Below, piece after piece: positions 21,141 through 32,545 of a stretch of DNA of 64,000 nucleotides. Position 1 is the stretch's first letter, and each line of letters begins with the position of its first letter. Under the pieces are notes generated by a model that was not told the origin of the DNA, made no database searches, and was given only the letters and a program-made list of their open reading frames with translations. Location: NCBI GenBank assembly GCA_964023205.1, contig OZ026850.1, positions 1,696,368 through 1,760,367 on the forward strand. Reading direction: 5' to 3'. The translations under genes and the position numbers were made by a program. The stretch is from Lutraria lutraria. Lineage: Eukaryota > Mollusca > Bivalvia > Venerida > Mactridae.

Positions 21141-22666
21141 CTACGTGTTCACTGCCAAAATCTGTTTCAATTGGATTTTTGGTGATAGTCGTAATTCTTC
21201 ATCGGAGATAAGCTTTTTGGTTAAATCTGTAGTAATATCGAAGCGTAGTTTCTTCCCATTTACTAGGACGGCAATAATTCTACCTTCGTCGAACCAGGTA
21301 TTTCGTACACTGGTAAGTTTTGAAACCGTCTCCAAGAGTTTTGCATTCTTGGAAGTAAGATCTTCTCGGGTAACAACCGATGTACCTTTCAGGTGTTTAC
21401 GGGCTTTGATGACTCTCTGTTTGGTGTATTCGGAAACAAACTTGCATATGACTGGTCGGTTTCCTGTAGGATCAAACCGTCCTAAACGATGGGCTATATC
21501 TATTTCCGTTGTAGGTAATTGCAGAATTTAGTTTGTCATTTAACAATTTGGTTACTAGAAATGCACTTTCGTCAGCCGCTTCAAACTTGTTTCTGTCTTC
21601 TAGACCATGTATCCTTACACTATTGTTCCTTGTATATTGGTATAGCTCATTGATTTTATTTTCATGATGACACAAAGCTGGTGTTTTTTTCATGTGTTAT
21701 ATTTTTGCATCGTTCTGTTATTAATTCCGTCTCATTTTCTAGTGCACGAATCTTATCTTTCAGCTCGTTATTATCAAATTCCAATGCATCTAATTTTCCT
21801 TCATGTTTTACTGTAGTTACTCTAACGGCATTAATTTGGGTCTGTAGAGAACCAACTTCTTCTATCATTTCCATTTTCAAGGAATGCATACATTTAAGAA
21901 CAAACTTTTCTGTGACAATTTGTTTGAACTTTTTGTCAATTATAGTCTTTTGATACAAGTTTATTTACCTTGGTTTCGAAGGTTTTGAGCTGGTCGACTA
22001 TATCTCTGAGATCTGGTTCAGGAGATTCGTCTTCAGAGTAAGATTTTAATCATCGTCGGATACCCACGGTCGTTGCCTCCGCTCCGCTACGTACATCTCC
22101 CGTGGGATTTTTCTTTACCGATTCGCCGTTTCGATAAATAACTAAAACCGTATTCTGATTGGATGCAGTACAATCTTGTAATGCGCCTAACAGCCAATCA
22201 GATCGCTCGTACTAAAACTATGTTCGTTTCACGTAAAAGTTTACTTTTAATTGTAAACAAACAGAACGAACATTTTCTCGTGGGTGCAGCCATTTTCATC
22301 ATAGGCACTCGATTCCGTGATTTTTATACGTTTACAGACGTTCTTTTGCAATTTCACCCATCAAACAATGCAAATCTAAAAATCACGGAATCGAGTGCCT
22401 ATGATTTTCATTTGCGTCTCCACGCCGGAGAGTATCGAAAATGTAAGCGTCGTTTCTATTGGTTAATGTATATTCTGTTCTATTCTATGAAAACGGCGAA
22501 TCGGTAAAGAAAAATCCCACGGGAGATGTACGTAGCGGAGCGGAGGCAACGACCGCGGGTATCCGACGATGGATTTTAATAGGAGCGAGTCAATAGTTGT
22601 TGTTTGTTGGTTTTCGGATGTCATATTTGCTTTGCATGTTTTCCGTCCTTTCAGTTTGGATGCCAT
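21141..22666 (-). pseudogene. LINE ORF1-like protein, interrupted by a MITE
   Basis: The frame starts at ATG 22666 (MASKLKGRKTCKANMTSENQ) and reaches LLLKS. It is broken by the 521-bp element at 22051-22571 and resumes as SEDESPEPDLRDIVDQLKTF. After a frameshift near 21950 there is a coiled coil at about 21700-21945 (heptad-like KHEGKLDALEFDNNELKDKI). An RNA-binding-type core follows (NKINELYQYTRNNSVRIHGL, about 21600-21660), then ICKFVSEYTKQRV and a C-terminal domain (NTWFDEGRIIAVLVNGKKLR). This order of coiled coil, RRM-like core and C-terminal domain is that of L1-type ORF1 RNA chaperones. It may belong to the same LINE as ORF2 at 16839 (same strand, right order) or to another element; 4.3 kb of mostly inserted DNA separates them. 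Confidence 0.8.
22051..22571. mobile_element. Mutator-like MITE with 81-bp TIRs and 9-bp target duplication
   Basis: The two ends (22051-22131 and 22491-22571) are inverted copies over 81 bp with one mismatch, beginning CATCGTCGGATACCC. Flanking GATTTTAAT occurs at 22042-22050 and 22572-22580, a 9-bp target-site duplication. Long TIRs with a 9-bp duplication are characteristic of Mutator-like elements. An inner 25-27 bp inverted pair containing GGCACTCGATTCCGTGATTT (about 22300-22326 and 22377-22403) forms a second hairpin. It carries no transposase. The near-identity of the TIRs and the intact duplication suggest a fairly young insertion. Confidence 0.85.
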
Positions 22667-23847
22667 GTTTATATATTATACTTCACAGAACACGCCCAAT
22701 TAAACAAAGCACTACAAAACCGGTTTAACGAGTATGTATCCAATAATGCAAAACTTTTATTAAAATCTGCCCGAGATATTTTTTTTTTTTGCCTGGAATA
22801 AAGTTTGATGTGTCATCTGTTGTTCTCATGAATTGTTAGAAAATCTATCGAGCCGTTTTTAGGAACGGAGTTCCTATAAGTATACACCTCATTTTGTATC
22901 GACAAAACAGTGACGCTTCTCATCCGCGTTGAAAAGTAGTACCACTTGTTGTATAAGTATACATTGCAGACTTAGCAGTTTTGATAAATGTTGGAGATGT
23001 ATTGCAGGATTCTGTTGATTTTGAAAGCACAGAAATAGATTTGCAAGTATTCATCCACACTAAAATTCATTCATAATCTGTCCTGGTGACAAGATTCACT
23101 ACATACTGGAAATAGTTTCATTCACAAAAGTAGTGCCACACTACTATATTGTCTCTCAGTGGAGAGTAGAGAGTTTACATAATGACACAGGGTCAGAAGT
23201 TCAGTACACACGATTTATAGTTTTATACAATTCAAGGTGTGGATACAATTCAAAGCGCTGAAGGTAATTTCTCACTCGTCTGTATGTCATGACTTTTAGA
23301 GTGTAGCTTTTGCTTGATAATTGTGGTTAATTGGCTTAAAGATGTACATTTGTTCAAGACTACATACTTGACCCTCAAATTCTAATTCATAATTAAGATT
23401 TCTTGAACTGATGATGTTAATCAAAGTTATTCAAAGGTTCATCAAAATAATTCATCAATAATTCATGAACCTAATGAAAAACACATTTTTGATAAAGACT
23501 GCATGCCTAACGTTCAAAATTAGTTCATGGACATTTGTTCTTCAATGAACTTCATGTCTAATTTGTAGGTCATGAATGAATTCATGAACAATTCATGAAT
23601 AAACTGATGAACATTTTGTGAACTGTTCATCAAAGACTGGTTTTATCTAATACATGTAAACTTCGTTCCTGACAGTACTCTCAGTGCTTTGATTACATTG
23701 ACCAAGCTCAACTATATAGCCTTACCTTATAAAACACTCATTCGCCTTCAAGAACGTCGTTTGAAACACTGTTTAAAAAACAAAAGTGGCCATTATGGAT
23801 AGGTTAGTCTTTATTTCGAGGTGGCATCTAGCACATTCTTGACTGTA
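22600..23847. other. Non-coding; TTCATGAA-rich stretch
   Basis: There is no gene. Between about 23400 and 23640 the palindromic motif TTCATGAA and close variants recur many times in both orientations, giving an irregular low-complexity region. Confidence 0.5.
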
Positions 23848-24010
23848 CAGTACAACCTTTCCAGAGCGGCCCTCTCTTGAGCAACAACCTCCCTTCAACG
23901 ACAACATGATTTTTCGCAATGCATCAATTTAACCTCTCTAGAGCAACATCCTCTCTGCAACAACATAAATTTGTACTTCCAAAGGATGTTGCTTTGGAGA
24001 GGTTGCACAG
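23848..24010. mobile_element. MITE family 1 (CAGTACAACCTCTCC ends), copy 1
   Basis: The left end CAGTACAACCTTTCC and the right end (GGAGAGGTTGCACAG) form TIRs. The body repeats CAACCTC and GAGCAACA motifs in both orientations. The left flank is TA, as expected for a Tc1/mariner-type target. Other copies lie at 42482, 47904, 50144, 54220 and 63178. Confidence 0.75.
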
Positions 24011-24339
24011 TTTATGCTTTTTGCTATATCAAATGATGCAGATATGTCGGAGTAATTGTAACCTATATCTAGGTACATGTGTTAAGTGTTTCAGTGAATT
24101 AACTTGTAATTTCATTGATATTAGTTTAACGATTTTCTAGAGCCGACAAGTATGAAATAAACGAAAACAGATTTCAAATGATATCCTCTTGCATCGACAT
24201 TACATAAGGCTATTCTTAATACTTATACGACTGTCAGACATAAATCAGTCTGTTCTTACGATTTCATTAGTTTAAACTGATTTATTTTACATTGACTGTG
24301 GAGCAAGTTCTTACAACTTATATATTAACTACGGTCTCG

Positions 24340-24482
24340 ATTACTGCTTCCTGGATTCTAACCAGTACTCGCGTCGGAAGAGGGGATTGTGAATGTTCCG
24401 GTTAAATTCCGTCACTAACGGTATTCGAACCCGCAACCTCCGGAGTAGGAGTCCGACGCTCTACCCCTAGACCACGGCTCCA
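24340..24482 (-). repeat. SINE family C with tRNA-Arg(CCT)-like head
   Basis: On the minus strand 24482-24400 reads GGAGCCGTGGTCTAGGGGTA..., with an A-box, an anticodon-arm-like stem and CTCCTAC loop (anticodon position CCT), and a B-box GGGTTCGAATACC. The acceptor stem does not pair, so it is not a tRNA gene. The body that follows contains TTCTAACCAGTACT, the core shared with copies at 32318, 47338, 50955 and 57898. Confidence 0.75.
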
Positions 24483-24736
24483 CCCAAAGATTTAATTAAC
24501 TTGTGCAGTCAACCCTGCGTAAAAGTAAAGCCGCCATGGGTATTAATTCTTGCCATGATACACAATGCATATCACAACTCAAGTTTCCGTCTCCTTATAG
24601 AAAAGTAAGTTATTACTGGTTAGAATACAATCAATGACAACAACTGGTTTGGTGAAAAAGCCGCCGTATATAACCTTAATATCGTTAAAAAACGGCGTTT
24701 TTCCTATTGAAAACATGATGTACAGTGCACAGACAC

Positions 24737-25001
24737 TTGTTTAGAAAAATTACCCCACCCACCACGGTCGCTCTTATGACTACCAATACATATAAATACT
24801 AGTAGAGCGACCGTGGTGGTATTTATATGTATTGGTAGTCATAAGAGCGACCGTGGTGGTATTTATATGTATTGGTAATCATAAGAGCGACCGTGGTGGT
24901 ATTTATATGTATTGGTAATCATAAGAGCGACCGTGGTGGTATTTATATGTATTGGTAGTCATAAGAGCGACCGTGGTGGGTGGGGTAATTTTTCTAAACA
25001 A
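24737..25001. repeat. Foldback: perfect 63-bp inverted arms around 40-bp tandem repeats
   Basis: The arm at 24737-24799 (from TTGTTTAGAAAAATTACCCC) is the exact complement of 24939-25001. Between them a 40-bp unit (GAGCGACCGTGGTGGTATTT...) repeats at 24805, 24845, 24885 and 24925, with a partial fifth at 24965. Units differ only by GTAGTC versus GTAATC. The unit itself is the inner part of the right arm, so the array probably grew by duplication from a simple foldback. It starts about 130 bp beyond the GPCR stop codon. The open frame reading through it is spurious. Confidence 0.9.
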
Positions 25002-25130
25002 CTGTCTGTGGTACAGTGTAGTAGATACATCAAAGAAGTGTCGAATAGGCTGTTAAACAACAACAAAATAAAACTAAAAGAAGTCGGCGATGAACAGTTT
25101 TGTATTTTATTCATAATGTAAATAATGCCA

Positions 25131-26486
25131 TCATTTGAATTCTTTAATACTGTAAAAAAGTCGTTTTACGCCATGTCGAAAATTTTGATTGTAAAAGCAA
25201 TATATTACCGGATTCAATGCACAGTTCATTAAATATGATCGTAGAAAAAATTGATACGCCATTTTCTGAGACATCGAAAGACTTCCATATAAAGATGGAT
25301 TGTGATTGCGTAAACAAACTATTACCAAATACGGTATAAAACTAATTTCAAACACGGAAGTCACAAGAAATAGCATAAAAGTAAGTCTTTTAGTTCTCAC
25401 GTGATGACCGCCATGTTTTCGAGTTAAATTGAACTCGAAATTTGATTGGCTGCTCGTTGATCGTAGAAGCCTCCTTTTGCCGTTCGGCAACTGATCGGTA
25501 TCTGTCGACAAATTCCGTATACTCGTTCTGGATTGCGTCGTAAATGACGTAATGGAATATGAACTGTTTTGTCTTTGAAGGAACATACCTTTTGAAGCAA
25601 ACTCAGAATTGTCAAATTTAGAGCCATGTATCAATTTCTTGGCTATGCAGCAATATAAAACAGCTAAAATTATAAATATTGTTATGTGACCAGCGAAAAA
25701 TATTATCAATAAGATATTTGGATACGAAGTATATTTTACACTATCATCTACTAAACACGTTTTAAGTGTAACAGTCACGTTGTAAACACTGATTGGAAAA
25801 GTCATGGTCCCGTAGCCCCAGATCATGGGTACCGCAGATAATATAGCACTCGTCGTGAGTGACACACAAATCACTTTTGTACACAGGGACGTTATGCGGG
25901 GTTTTAGTGGCATACAAATTGACCGAAAGCGTTCCACAGCAATGGCGGCGAGCACGAACGATGACGTGTTGTTCATCGCCGCCGACATGAATCTTGAGAT
26001 TTTGCACAACCAAGGAATGTCAAATGAGTAGAAATTTGTAATAAGAACTAATTCAATAGGTAGACTAACTGAACAGTTGATTAAGTCGCTAATCGCCAAA
26101 GTAATGATAAAATAACTCGCAGTGCTTCGTTTCATTTTGGTCAGATACACTAACAAGGCAATAAGATTTCCTGGAATTCCTATACATATTAAAATGCAGA
26201 CGAGAATAAACGAAGGTGTCAATATTTTAAATTCTGTACTGTTCATCATTGATATGACGTCATCACTTGTCAGTCCCGGCCGACTGCTGTCCGGGTTACC
26301 ACCAAAAGTGTCTTCATAATTTCCGCTGCTATTAAACATATTAGCGAGCATTATGCCGCCCGCAGAAGAATTCATGGTAATTTTGTTTGTAGAGAACCGC
26401 TCGAATAAGTACGGGTTCTGGTCCGTATAAGAACTGTCATTTATCACGTTCTTGACATTTTCTGGTACGATGTTCGTCATTTTCAT
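25131..26486 (-). CDS. Intronless class A (rhodopsin-like) orphan GPCR
   Basis: A complete 451-residue seven-transmembrane receptor in one exon. The extracellular N-terminus (1-88) has N-glycosylation sequons at N16, N39, N52 and N82. TM1 (about 90-114) has the GN motif at 106-107. TM2 has LAISDL (130-135, conserved Asp134). TM3 follows C161 and ends in E185-R186-F187, a variant of DRY. The second outer loop has C244, the expected disulfide partner. TM5 spans 255-283. A long basic, Ser-rich third inner loop spans 284-366. TM6 has F379 and P385 but Phe383 in place of the usual Trp of CWxP. TM7 carries NPVIY (425-429), followed by a short helix-8 tail. These features place it in the peptide/amine-type rhodopsin family; the ligand and subfamily cannot be assigned. 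ATG at 26486 is chosen because it opens the frame; a second ATG follows two codons later. Confidence 0.95.
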   Translation of the reverse strand: MKMTNIVPENVKNVINDSSYTDQNPYLFERFSTNKITMNSSAGGIMLANMFNSSGNYEDTFGGNPDSSRPGLTSDDVISMMNSTEFKILTPSFILVCILICIGIPGNLIALLVYLTKMKRSTASYFIITLAISDLINCSVSLPIELVLITNFYSFDIPWLCKISRFMSAAMNNTSSFVLAAIAVERFRSICMPLKPRITSLCTKVICVSLTTSAILSAVPMIWGYGTMTFPISVYNVTVTLKTCLVDDSVKYTSYPNILLIIFFAGHITIFIILAVLYCCIAKKLIHGSKFDNSEFASKGMFLQRQNSSYSITSFTTQSRTSIRNLSTDTDQLPNGKRRLLRSTSSQSNFEFNLTRKHGGHHVRTKRLTFMLFLVTSVFEISFIPYLVIVCLRNHNPSLYGSLSMSQKMAYQFFLRSYLMNCALNPVIYCFYNQNFRHGVKRLFYSIKEFK

Positions 26487-26519
26487 GAGAAAATAATGAC
26501 TAGTGTTTTGTAATGTGAA

Positions 26520-27784
26520 GATTAATGGACCGATCAGAAATTATCAACATTAACGGTCTATGCAGCATCTTTTCCCCATCATTTAATGTTAATACATTTA
26601 ATATACCGCTGTCAAAAATAAATTACAAGCCCTGTTATCCAAGTTGCGTGTTCCAAAAGATAGAATATATGTCGTCCGTATATAACGAACAAATAAATAT
26701 CAATTTAATTCCCTTCTGGCTTTCGATATCGCCAGCAATTTCACTTGCGTTTGCGAATTTCACAAACACTGAACAACATTCGCGAATAAGCGTCTGATCA
26801 CTGAGACTATTTCATAACCATCAATGTCTGTAAGCGTTTATTATGATTTAGTAACTCTAAAATATCACAAAATATCCAAATTCGTATGTAAAACAAATAC
26901 ATCCAGTGTCATATGTAAACATATCCAACGTGTCCGTATAAAATGTTTATCTTTTTATTATGGATTTTTAAATGAATTTTGACTCGAAATTTCACGGTTC
27001 CTCGATAGAGCGTTGTAACCTCTCTGTTATGCAGTTTTATCATTAACGCCGTATTTCTCTTCCAGATATATTTATACCACGCAGACGATACCAATATGTC
27101 ATTAACACGATCATTCACACAGAATATCAAACAAGAATGTACTTTATCGGTTGATTAATACAACCAGTTATAAAATACAATTTGTTTTGTTCTAAACAAC
27201 CCGGCTAAATGAGACTTTTTAACGAGATCGACAGGCTTCTGTAACACGAGCGCGCATTCATTGGCACGGGAATAATCCGTGCACTCACAGAGAGTTCACG
27301 CGCGTAATGCCACGTTCAGAACACCACGTGCATTTTCAAGTATTTAGAATTCCAATCATAGTTCAATCATAAATATATCGACCATAATTAGAAAATCGTT
27401 CTATTTATATTTCCACACAAGACGCTGCTCTGTTGTCGATCTTTGAGAAGTTATTGTTTCAAAAAATTTCAAGTCATGCATTTCATTTCAATCATAGGTG
27501 AGTTTATTTTAAATCTATCAACATATTTCACTGTTTTCCAAAAGTACGCTTCCTTAATATACAATCAGTCCAGTTATTTTTAAACACTATTAATGTATGT
27601 GTCTATTTTCCGTTCAGTGCCGGGTACTTGTAGAGTACGGTACGGTAGGGCTGATCCGGAAAACCTGACTAGATTCGTTGTTAACGTCAGCCTGAAATTA
27701 GAAATGAGTATTGTTATAACATTTTATTTCAAAATTACACAATTGTACACAACTCAAGGTAAGTCTACACCTGCTATTTTATTA
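26520..27784. other. 5' flank of the GPCR gene; no coding region seen
   Basis: AT-rich sequence with several short open frames that have no domain content. No convincing upstream exon or core promoter can be identified by eye. Confidence 0.4.
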
Positions 27785-28085
27785 ATGTTGATGCGCTGGA
27801 CTACTAAACGAAAGACCGTGTGTTCGAATCTCGACTCCGCCTTTCAATTCTTCAAGGACGCTTTTTAAGTGTCCCCAACGCAAGCCTGCCAAGCACCGCA
27901 TCTAGAAAATCGCAGGGACAGGGCGATGCGTGTGTCGGTGCTTTACACCGTACAGAAGCAGGAAAACTATTTGAAAAGATCAGGGGTGTTAATGCCCGGT
28001 TTACCTGTATCTTATCTTCCCTCTCTCATAATCGGCTCTGGAGAGACCAAAGCTGTACAACGGGCCATTAAACAACAGATATATA
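27785..28085 (+). repeat. SINE family A, copy 2
   Basis: The head at 27790-27840 contains GCGCTGGACTACTAAACG and the B-box GTGTTCGAATCTC. The body is AGGGACAGGGCGATGCG and GTGCTTTACACCG, and the tail is GGGCCATTAAACAACAG. The internal CT tract is short here. The open frames 27593-28099 overlap it and are not genes. Confidence 0.8.
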
Positions 28086-31000
28086 AATTATTAATGTAGA
28101 GAAACTGGTAGTTAATTGTGGAGGACAGGGTTGATAAATGAAATCATGATAAAAACAGGCGAAAAGGTTATACTTAATGTAATTATTTATAATGAATATT
28201 TTATGATTATATGAATTAACACTATTTTCAAACTCATTCCTTGCACCTTAAAAACAATCGTGTTTACTTCGTGTTTTTGACATCCGTATTATGTAAGTGA
28301 CATTGTTATATGACATTCTTATGAGTTAAAATATGTAGCTGTCACATACAGGTATTATATATGATTTGTTTATACAAACAGACCTCGTGACAATTAATGG
28401 CCATTAATTGTCAATTATTTCTCCGTAAAATGGTTCACCAGAAATTCTGAATGATGACGCAATAGTTTCTGAGGTTACAACTAATTATGGAGATTATTTC
28501 CAAGAACTCGGTTGACACAGATTGCGACAAAAAAAGTAAAACCAATGTACTTTTATATTCGTCCGTTCGTTCGTCCGTTCGCGCGCGCGCGCGTCTGTTT
28601 ATATTGAAATTTATATTTTATATTGGATATGACAAACTCTGATTCTCAATTGCAATCCAGCGTTTAACCGAGTAACAAAACCGGAAGTTGATCTTTTTCA
28701 TTCGGGAAAATATATTTTCTGTCGTATTTTTTTTATTTCTTTGACATTCTGGGACAACCTTACAGTGTAAGAACATGTATCAAGTTTAAGAGTCTAACAT
28801 TGCATTCTTGAGAATCCTAGAAAGATTTTCTCATACAATTTACTCCATGAATGAAATAAAGACGATTCATGTTTCGAACTAAAGGAGCTGGGAAAATAAT
28901 TAACGGTTTGTTTATATTGGAACCACATTTTCTGAGCATTACTTCATAACGTATTAAGTTTTTAATTATTTTAAAATACGTCTAGTAGTAACGAACACAT
29001 TGCGGACAGAACTTCATCATATGCCCTGTGACGGTTATGCGGTACACCTCGACTGACTCCGTTAGATGAAGGTACGGAATCGGCCGATGTGTGCCGAATC
29101 GCAATCGTAACTACTCGTGCATTCCCGTCGCTGAGAAATACGCATTTTCTTTAGAGTTCCAATTGATTGGTTAGGTCTAACTCCCAGTCAAACGGACACT
29201 TTGATCAATAATTGACTTATGTTTGTTTTTAAGTATGCGCAATATAGATTTTTATACGCTTTTAGAGTGAATACCTGAATAAGTGACATGGGCGATATAA
29301 AAAAAACTTTAGTCCACTAATATCTTGATATGTAGATACAAAAGTAACATGTAACTTACAGACTGATTAGTCGTCTGACACGAGGGTTGGTTAAAAAGTT
29401 CGTGAACCGCGTCAATATATTCATTATCCGTGAGCATAAAGGCATAAAATACATAACGTATATTAAGAAATTCTTATTCATTTGAATCCACTAAATACAA
29501 GCAGCGATATAGACTTATCATTTGATAAATCTATCAAAGTCGATTTATAACTACGTCGGGCATGAAAACATATAGTTTCTATATCGGTCTAAACTGAAAT
29601 CGTTCTTCAATCACATAACTAGTGTAAAATGATATTATGACTAAAATAACGTATTTTCAACCGAAATGGCAAAACAATGTAAATATTTATTAATCTATTA
29701 AGCGCACAGCTTAATAATCAATCGATGCATTAATTCTCCTGCAATTTTGGAAATATGTTTTATTATCATGATTAAGTATAAACTGCGTTTGCACGAAAAC
29801 GGAATAGAATTAAACGAATCAATTAGTCAGTGTGAATCCAATTTAGTAACTATGGGTTTGTTTTGAGCATTTTGTTCATACGCATCGGTGTAAATTTAAT
29901 AATATTCTTTTATTATACATACATTTTCGAGAGCGTATGTCATTAATACTATACAATATGTTAGTAATTAATCCAGGTAGTTTCAAGCGTTAAATTATCA
30001 AATTAACCATTTTTACTACTTATGTGTGTTCAATATATATAAGATTAAATCTCTTATACAATTGTATAAACATTTAAATTATTAATTGTTGCGATTTAGC
30101 GAGTTGACCCAAAAACCTGTAAACAGTTTGGTTATAGGAGAAACAAACAAAAATTCACAAAATGTCGGCACACTTCACCACATAAATTCAAGAACTTTTG
30201 TTTATAATGCAACATCGTTTATTTATTGATGATTATATAAGCTGACATATTTTACCTAAATTGCATTGTTTTTGGTTTTATAAAACGTGTCTACTTTACT
30301 TTATATATTTTGGCTCGTTAGCAACGGGGAACGTCTCCACTTGAATTTTGAGGCTGCGATTTGAGGATATCTTACACTTGATATAAAATATTTAACCTTC
30401 AGTCACGTGAGACTTGTGGCACACTCGAATCTCGAACCCCTGACATTGAAGTTATTGGTATAGACCTTCTGGACTAACTATGCGCGTTAATTGGTACAAG
30501 GTAGTTAATACTAGAGTACAATGTCTTTGTACAACGTACTTTTACCGGGTAAAAACATAACTAGGTACAGAATTCTGACAATTCGAGGAGTGCTTTGTGT
30601 GAGAGATATACAGGTATTTTACTAATGGTTTCGATTGAACTCAAAAATTACAACAGAATTACCGACCCGTGGATCTAGGAAAGCGGAATAATCATATAAA
30701 CATTGACCTGTTACACGTTCAAACAAAATGCTTATTGTTGAAAAAGCAGTTTGCACTTTTAAGAAAGAGAGCAACGAAATAAAATACTCTGAAATTTGGA
30801 AAATGAGTAATTTTTCTAAACTTTTAGAGTACGTTTTTAATGCTGCATTGTTCTTATAAAAACTGTACAGTATTTAATGATGCGTGTGTCAGCTTTAATT
30901 TGGTAAATCTTTTCAACTGTGAATTAAAATTTCAAAATAAAAAGGCTTATGGTTAAACCAAACTTATTGCACTTTTACGAAAAAAAGTAAAAACTAAAAA

Positions 31001-31362
31001 AAGCACTTTTGATTTAAAAGAAGAACATCTAAGCATATAAAAGTGCGTTTTACTAAATGGAAAACATTACATCTTGGATAATACTGATAAAAAAACAAGA
31101 AGTAGGTTGTTGTTTACGAGTTATTTGTAGTATGTTGTTTTATGTTGCACATTTAATGTTGTTACAATGTGTTTGATTCTAAAGTATTTATTACACCATG
31201 AAGTGTATGCGTGCCTGTTACATCGACAGAGTTATTGCCATAATTTCAGGTCGCTTTTAGGTCTTTTTTCTTTAAATAATGGTATAATTGTTTCACTCAT
31301 GTTCGTGTTACGTATGAGTCATGCTTTAAATTATTGTGACTTTCAATTTTAATGTTTTGACG
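28086..31362. other. Long non-coding stretch
   Basis: No gene or full repeat element is recognised in about 3.3 kb. A short (CG)n microsatellite preceded by CGTTCGTTCGTCCG occurs at about 28560-28595. The rest is AT-rich and probably old intergenic DNA. Confidence 0.45.
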
Positions 31363-31437
31363 ATGCAGCTGTTGTTTCTATTGCACCTGCTGTTGTTTCT
31401 GTTGCACCTGCTGTAATTGTTGTTTTTGTTGTTGTTG

Positions 31438-31468
<31 letters not shown>

Positions 31469-31481
31469 TGTTGCTGTTGCT

Positions 31482-31512
<31 letters not shown>

Positions 31513-31680
31513 ATTTCCTTGTTGTTGTCAGTTTTGTCGTTGTGACAGATGCTGATCATGTTGCTTCAACTGTTGTTTCATGTTACTCATGCTGTTGTTG
31601 ATGCTTTGTTGTTGTTGTTACTTTGTTGTTGTTGTTGCTGTGTTGTTGCTGCTCTTGTTGTTGCTGCTGATGAAAATGTG
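31363..31680. repeat. (TTG/CTG)n triplet-repeat region
   Basis: Imperfect TTG, CTG and GAT triplets run over 31363-31515 and 31575-31670. The Ser/Asn-rich and Leu/Val-rich frames translated from them are artefacts of the triplet period. Confidence 0.9.
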
Positions 31681-31699
31681 TTTTTTTCCTAGTCTAATT

Positions 31700-32317
31700 A
31701 ACAGCCGGGTAGCTACGGACAGACGGACGTACAATGAAACTCACAAAAAAACAAGAAGAGTGCAATTTTGCTCGTTCGCCTAATAATAAAAATATAATAC
31801 AGCCCTGGCCTAAGCTCTAGGTAAAAGTTAATTTAAGAAATTCGGTTTTAAGTCCTTCTAAAAACTACCGCAGTCCGGGTGGTGTTTAAAATCCGTTCGA
31901 CGCCGAATTTAGTATCGCTTAAATCAGATTAAAAAGTTTAAATACCGGTCTTACAACTTTGTTTAGGTAAGCATAAAGTGTTGCCGAACACTACACTAAA
32001 ATATAACGGATATTTACCCCGTCTATCTCAATCTTGGACAATTTGAAGACACAGTGTCTTAATAGTTTGTACAAATAACATATCTTTCTTTCAACAACGA
32101 CCCTTAACATTATTAAACTTTTAAAAAATCAGAAAAAAATAACTAGTCGTTAAAATCTGATAGAATATCTAGAAGGAAAGTTCAAAAATCGCCCGGTCTA
32201 GAGAAATTATACCGCGATACGTATTTGTCTCAGTGAACAATGATTTGCGTAGCTGGTATACTTAGTAGCATTTTAAAAATTATGTTTGTTTCTGTTTTTT
32301 TTTTAACAATATATCAG
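31700..32317. other. Non-coding
   Basis: I see nothing recognisable here. Confidence 0.4.
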
Positions 32318-32545
32318 CTATATACGGCGGCCGGTTAATCTAACCAGTTTTCCTGGACTGTATTCTAACCAGTACTAACTTACCCTTCCATAAGGAGCCT
32401 GCAATTTCTCCAAATAATTATGGAGGAAAACGGAAAATCAATATTTTTGTCAAAATTTCAAAGAAAACTGCCATGGCCAGGCTTCGAACCCGGGAGTCCG
32501 GTCAGAAGTCCAGCGCTCTAACCACTGAGCCATGTCCGCGGTCCT
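32318..32545 (-). repeat. SINE family C, near full-length copy
   Basis: On the minus strand the head (about 32545-32470) reads CGCGGACATGGCTCAGTGGT...GGGTTCGAAGCCTGG, with A- and B-boxes. The body follows with GGAGAAATTGCAGGCTCC and the core GGTAAGTTAGTACTGGTTAG, ending GCCGCCGTATATAGCTG. This is the best-preserved copy of the family in the window. Confidence 0.8.

Noticed and set aside
24397..24482. Candidate tRNA-Arg(CCT) gene on the minus strand
   Set aside because: The D, anticodon and T arms are recognisable, but the acceptor stem does not pair and a SINE body follows directly.
24805..24964. Regular 40-bp repeats considered as a CRISPR-like array
   Set aside because: There are no unique spacers between units; it is a tandem repeat inside a foldback in a eukaryotic genome.
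25762..26319. Frames at 25762-26013, 25825-26031 and 26122-26319
   Set aside because: Shadows of the GPCR coding sequence in other frames.
31326..31783. Ser/Asn-rich and Leu/Val-rich frames
   Set aside because: Produced by TTG/CTG triplet repeats; no splice or start context.
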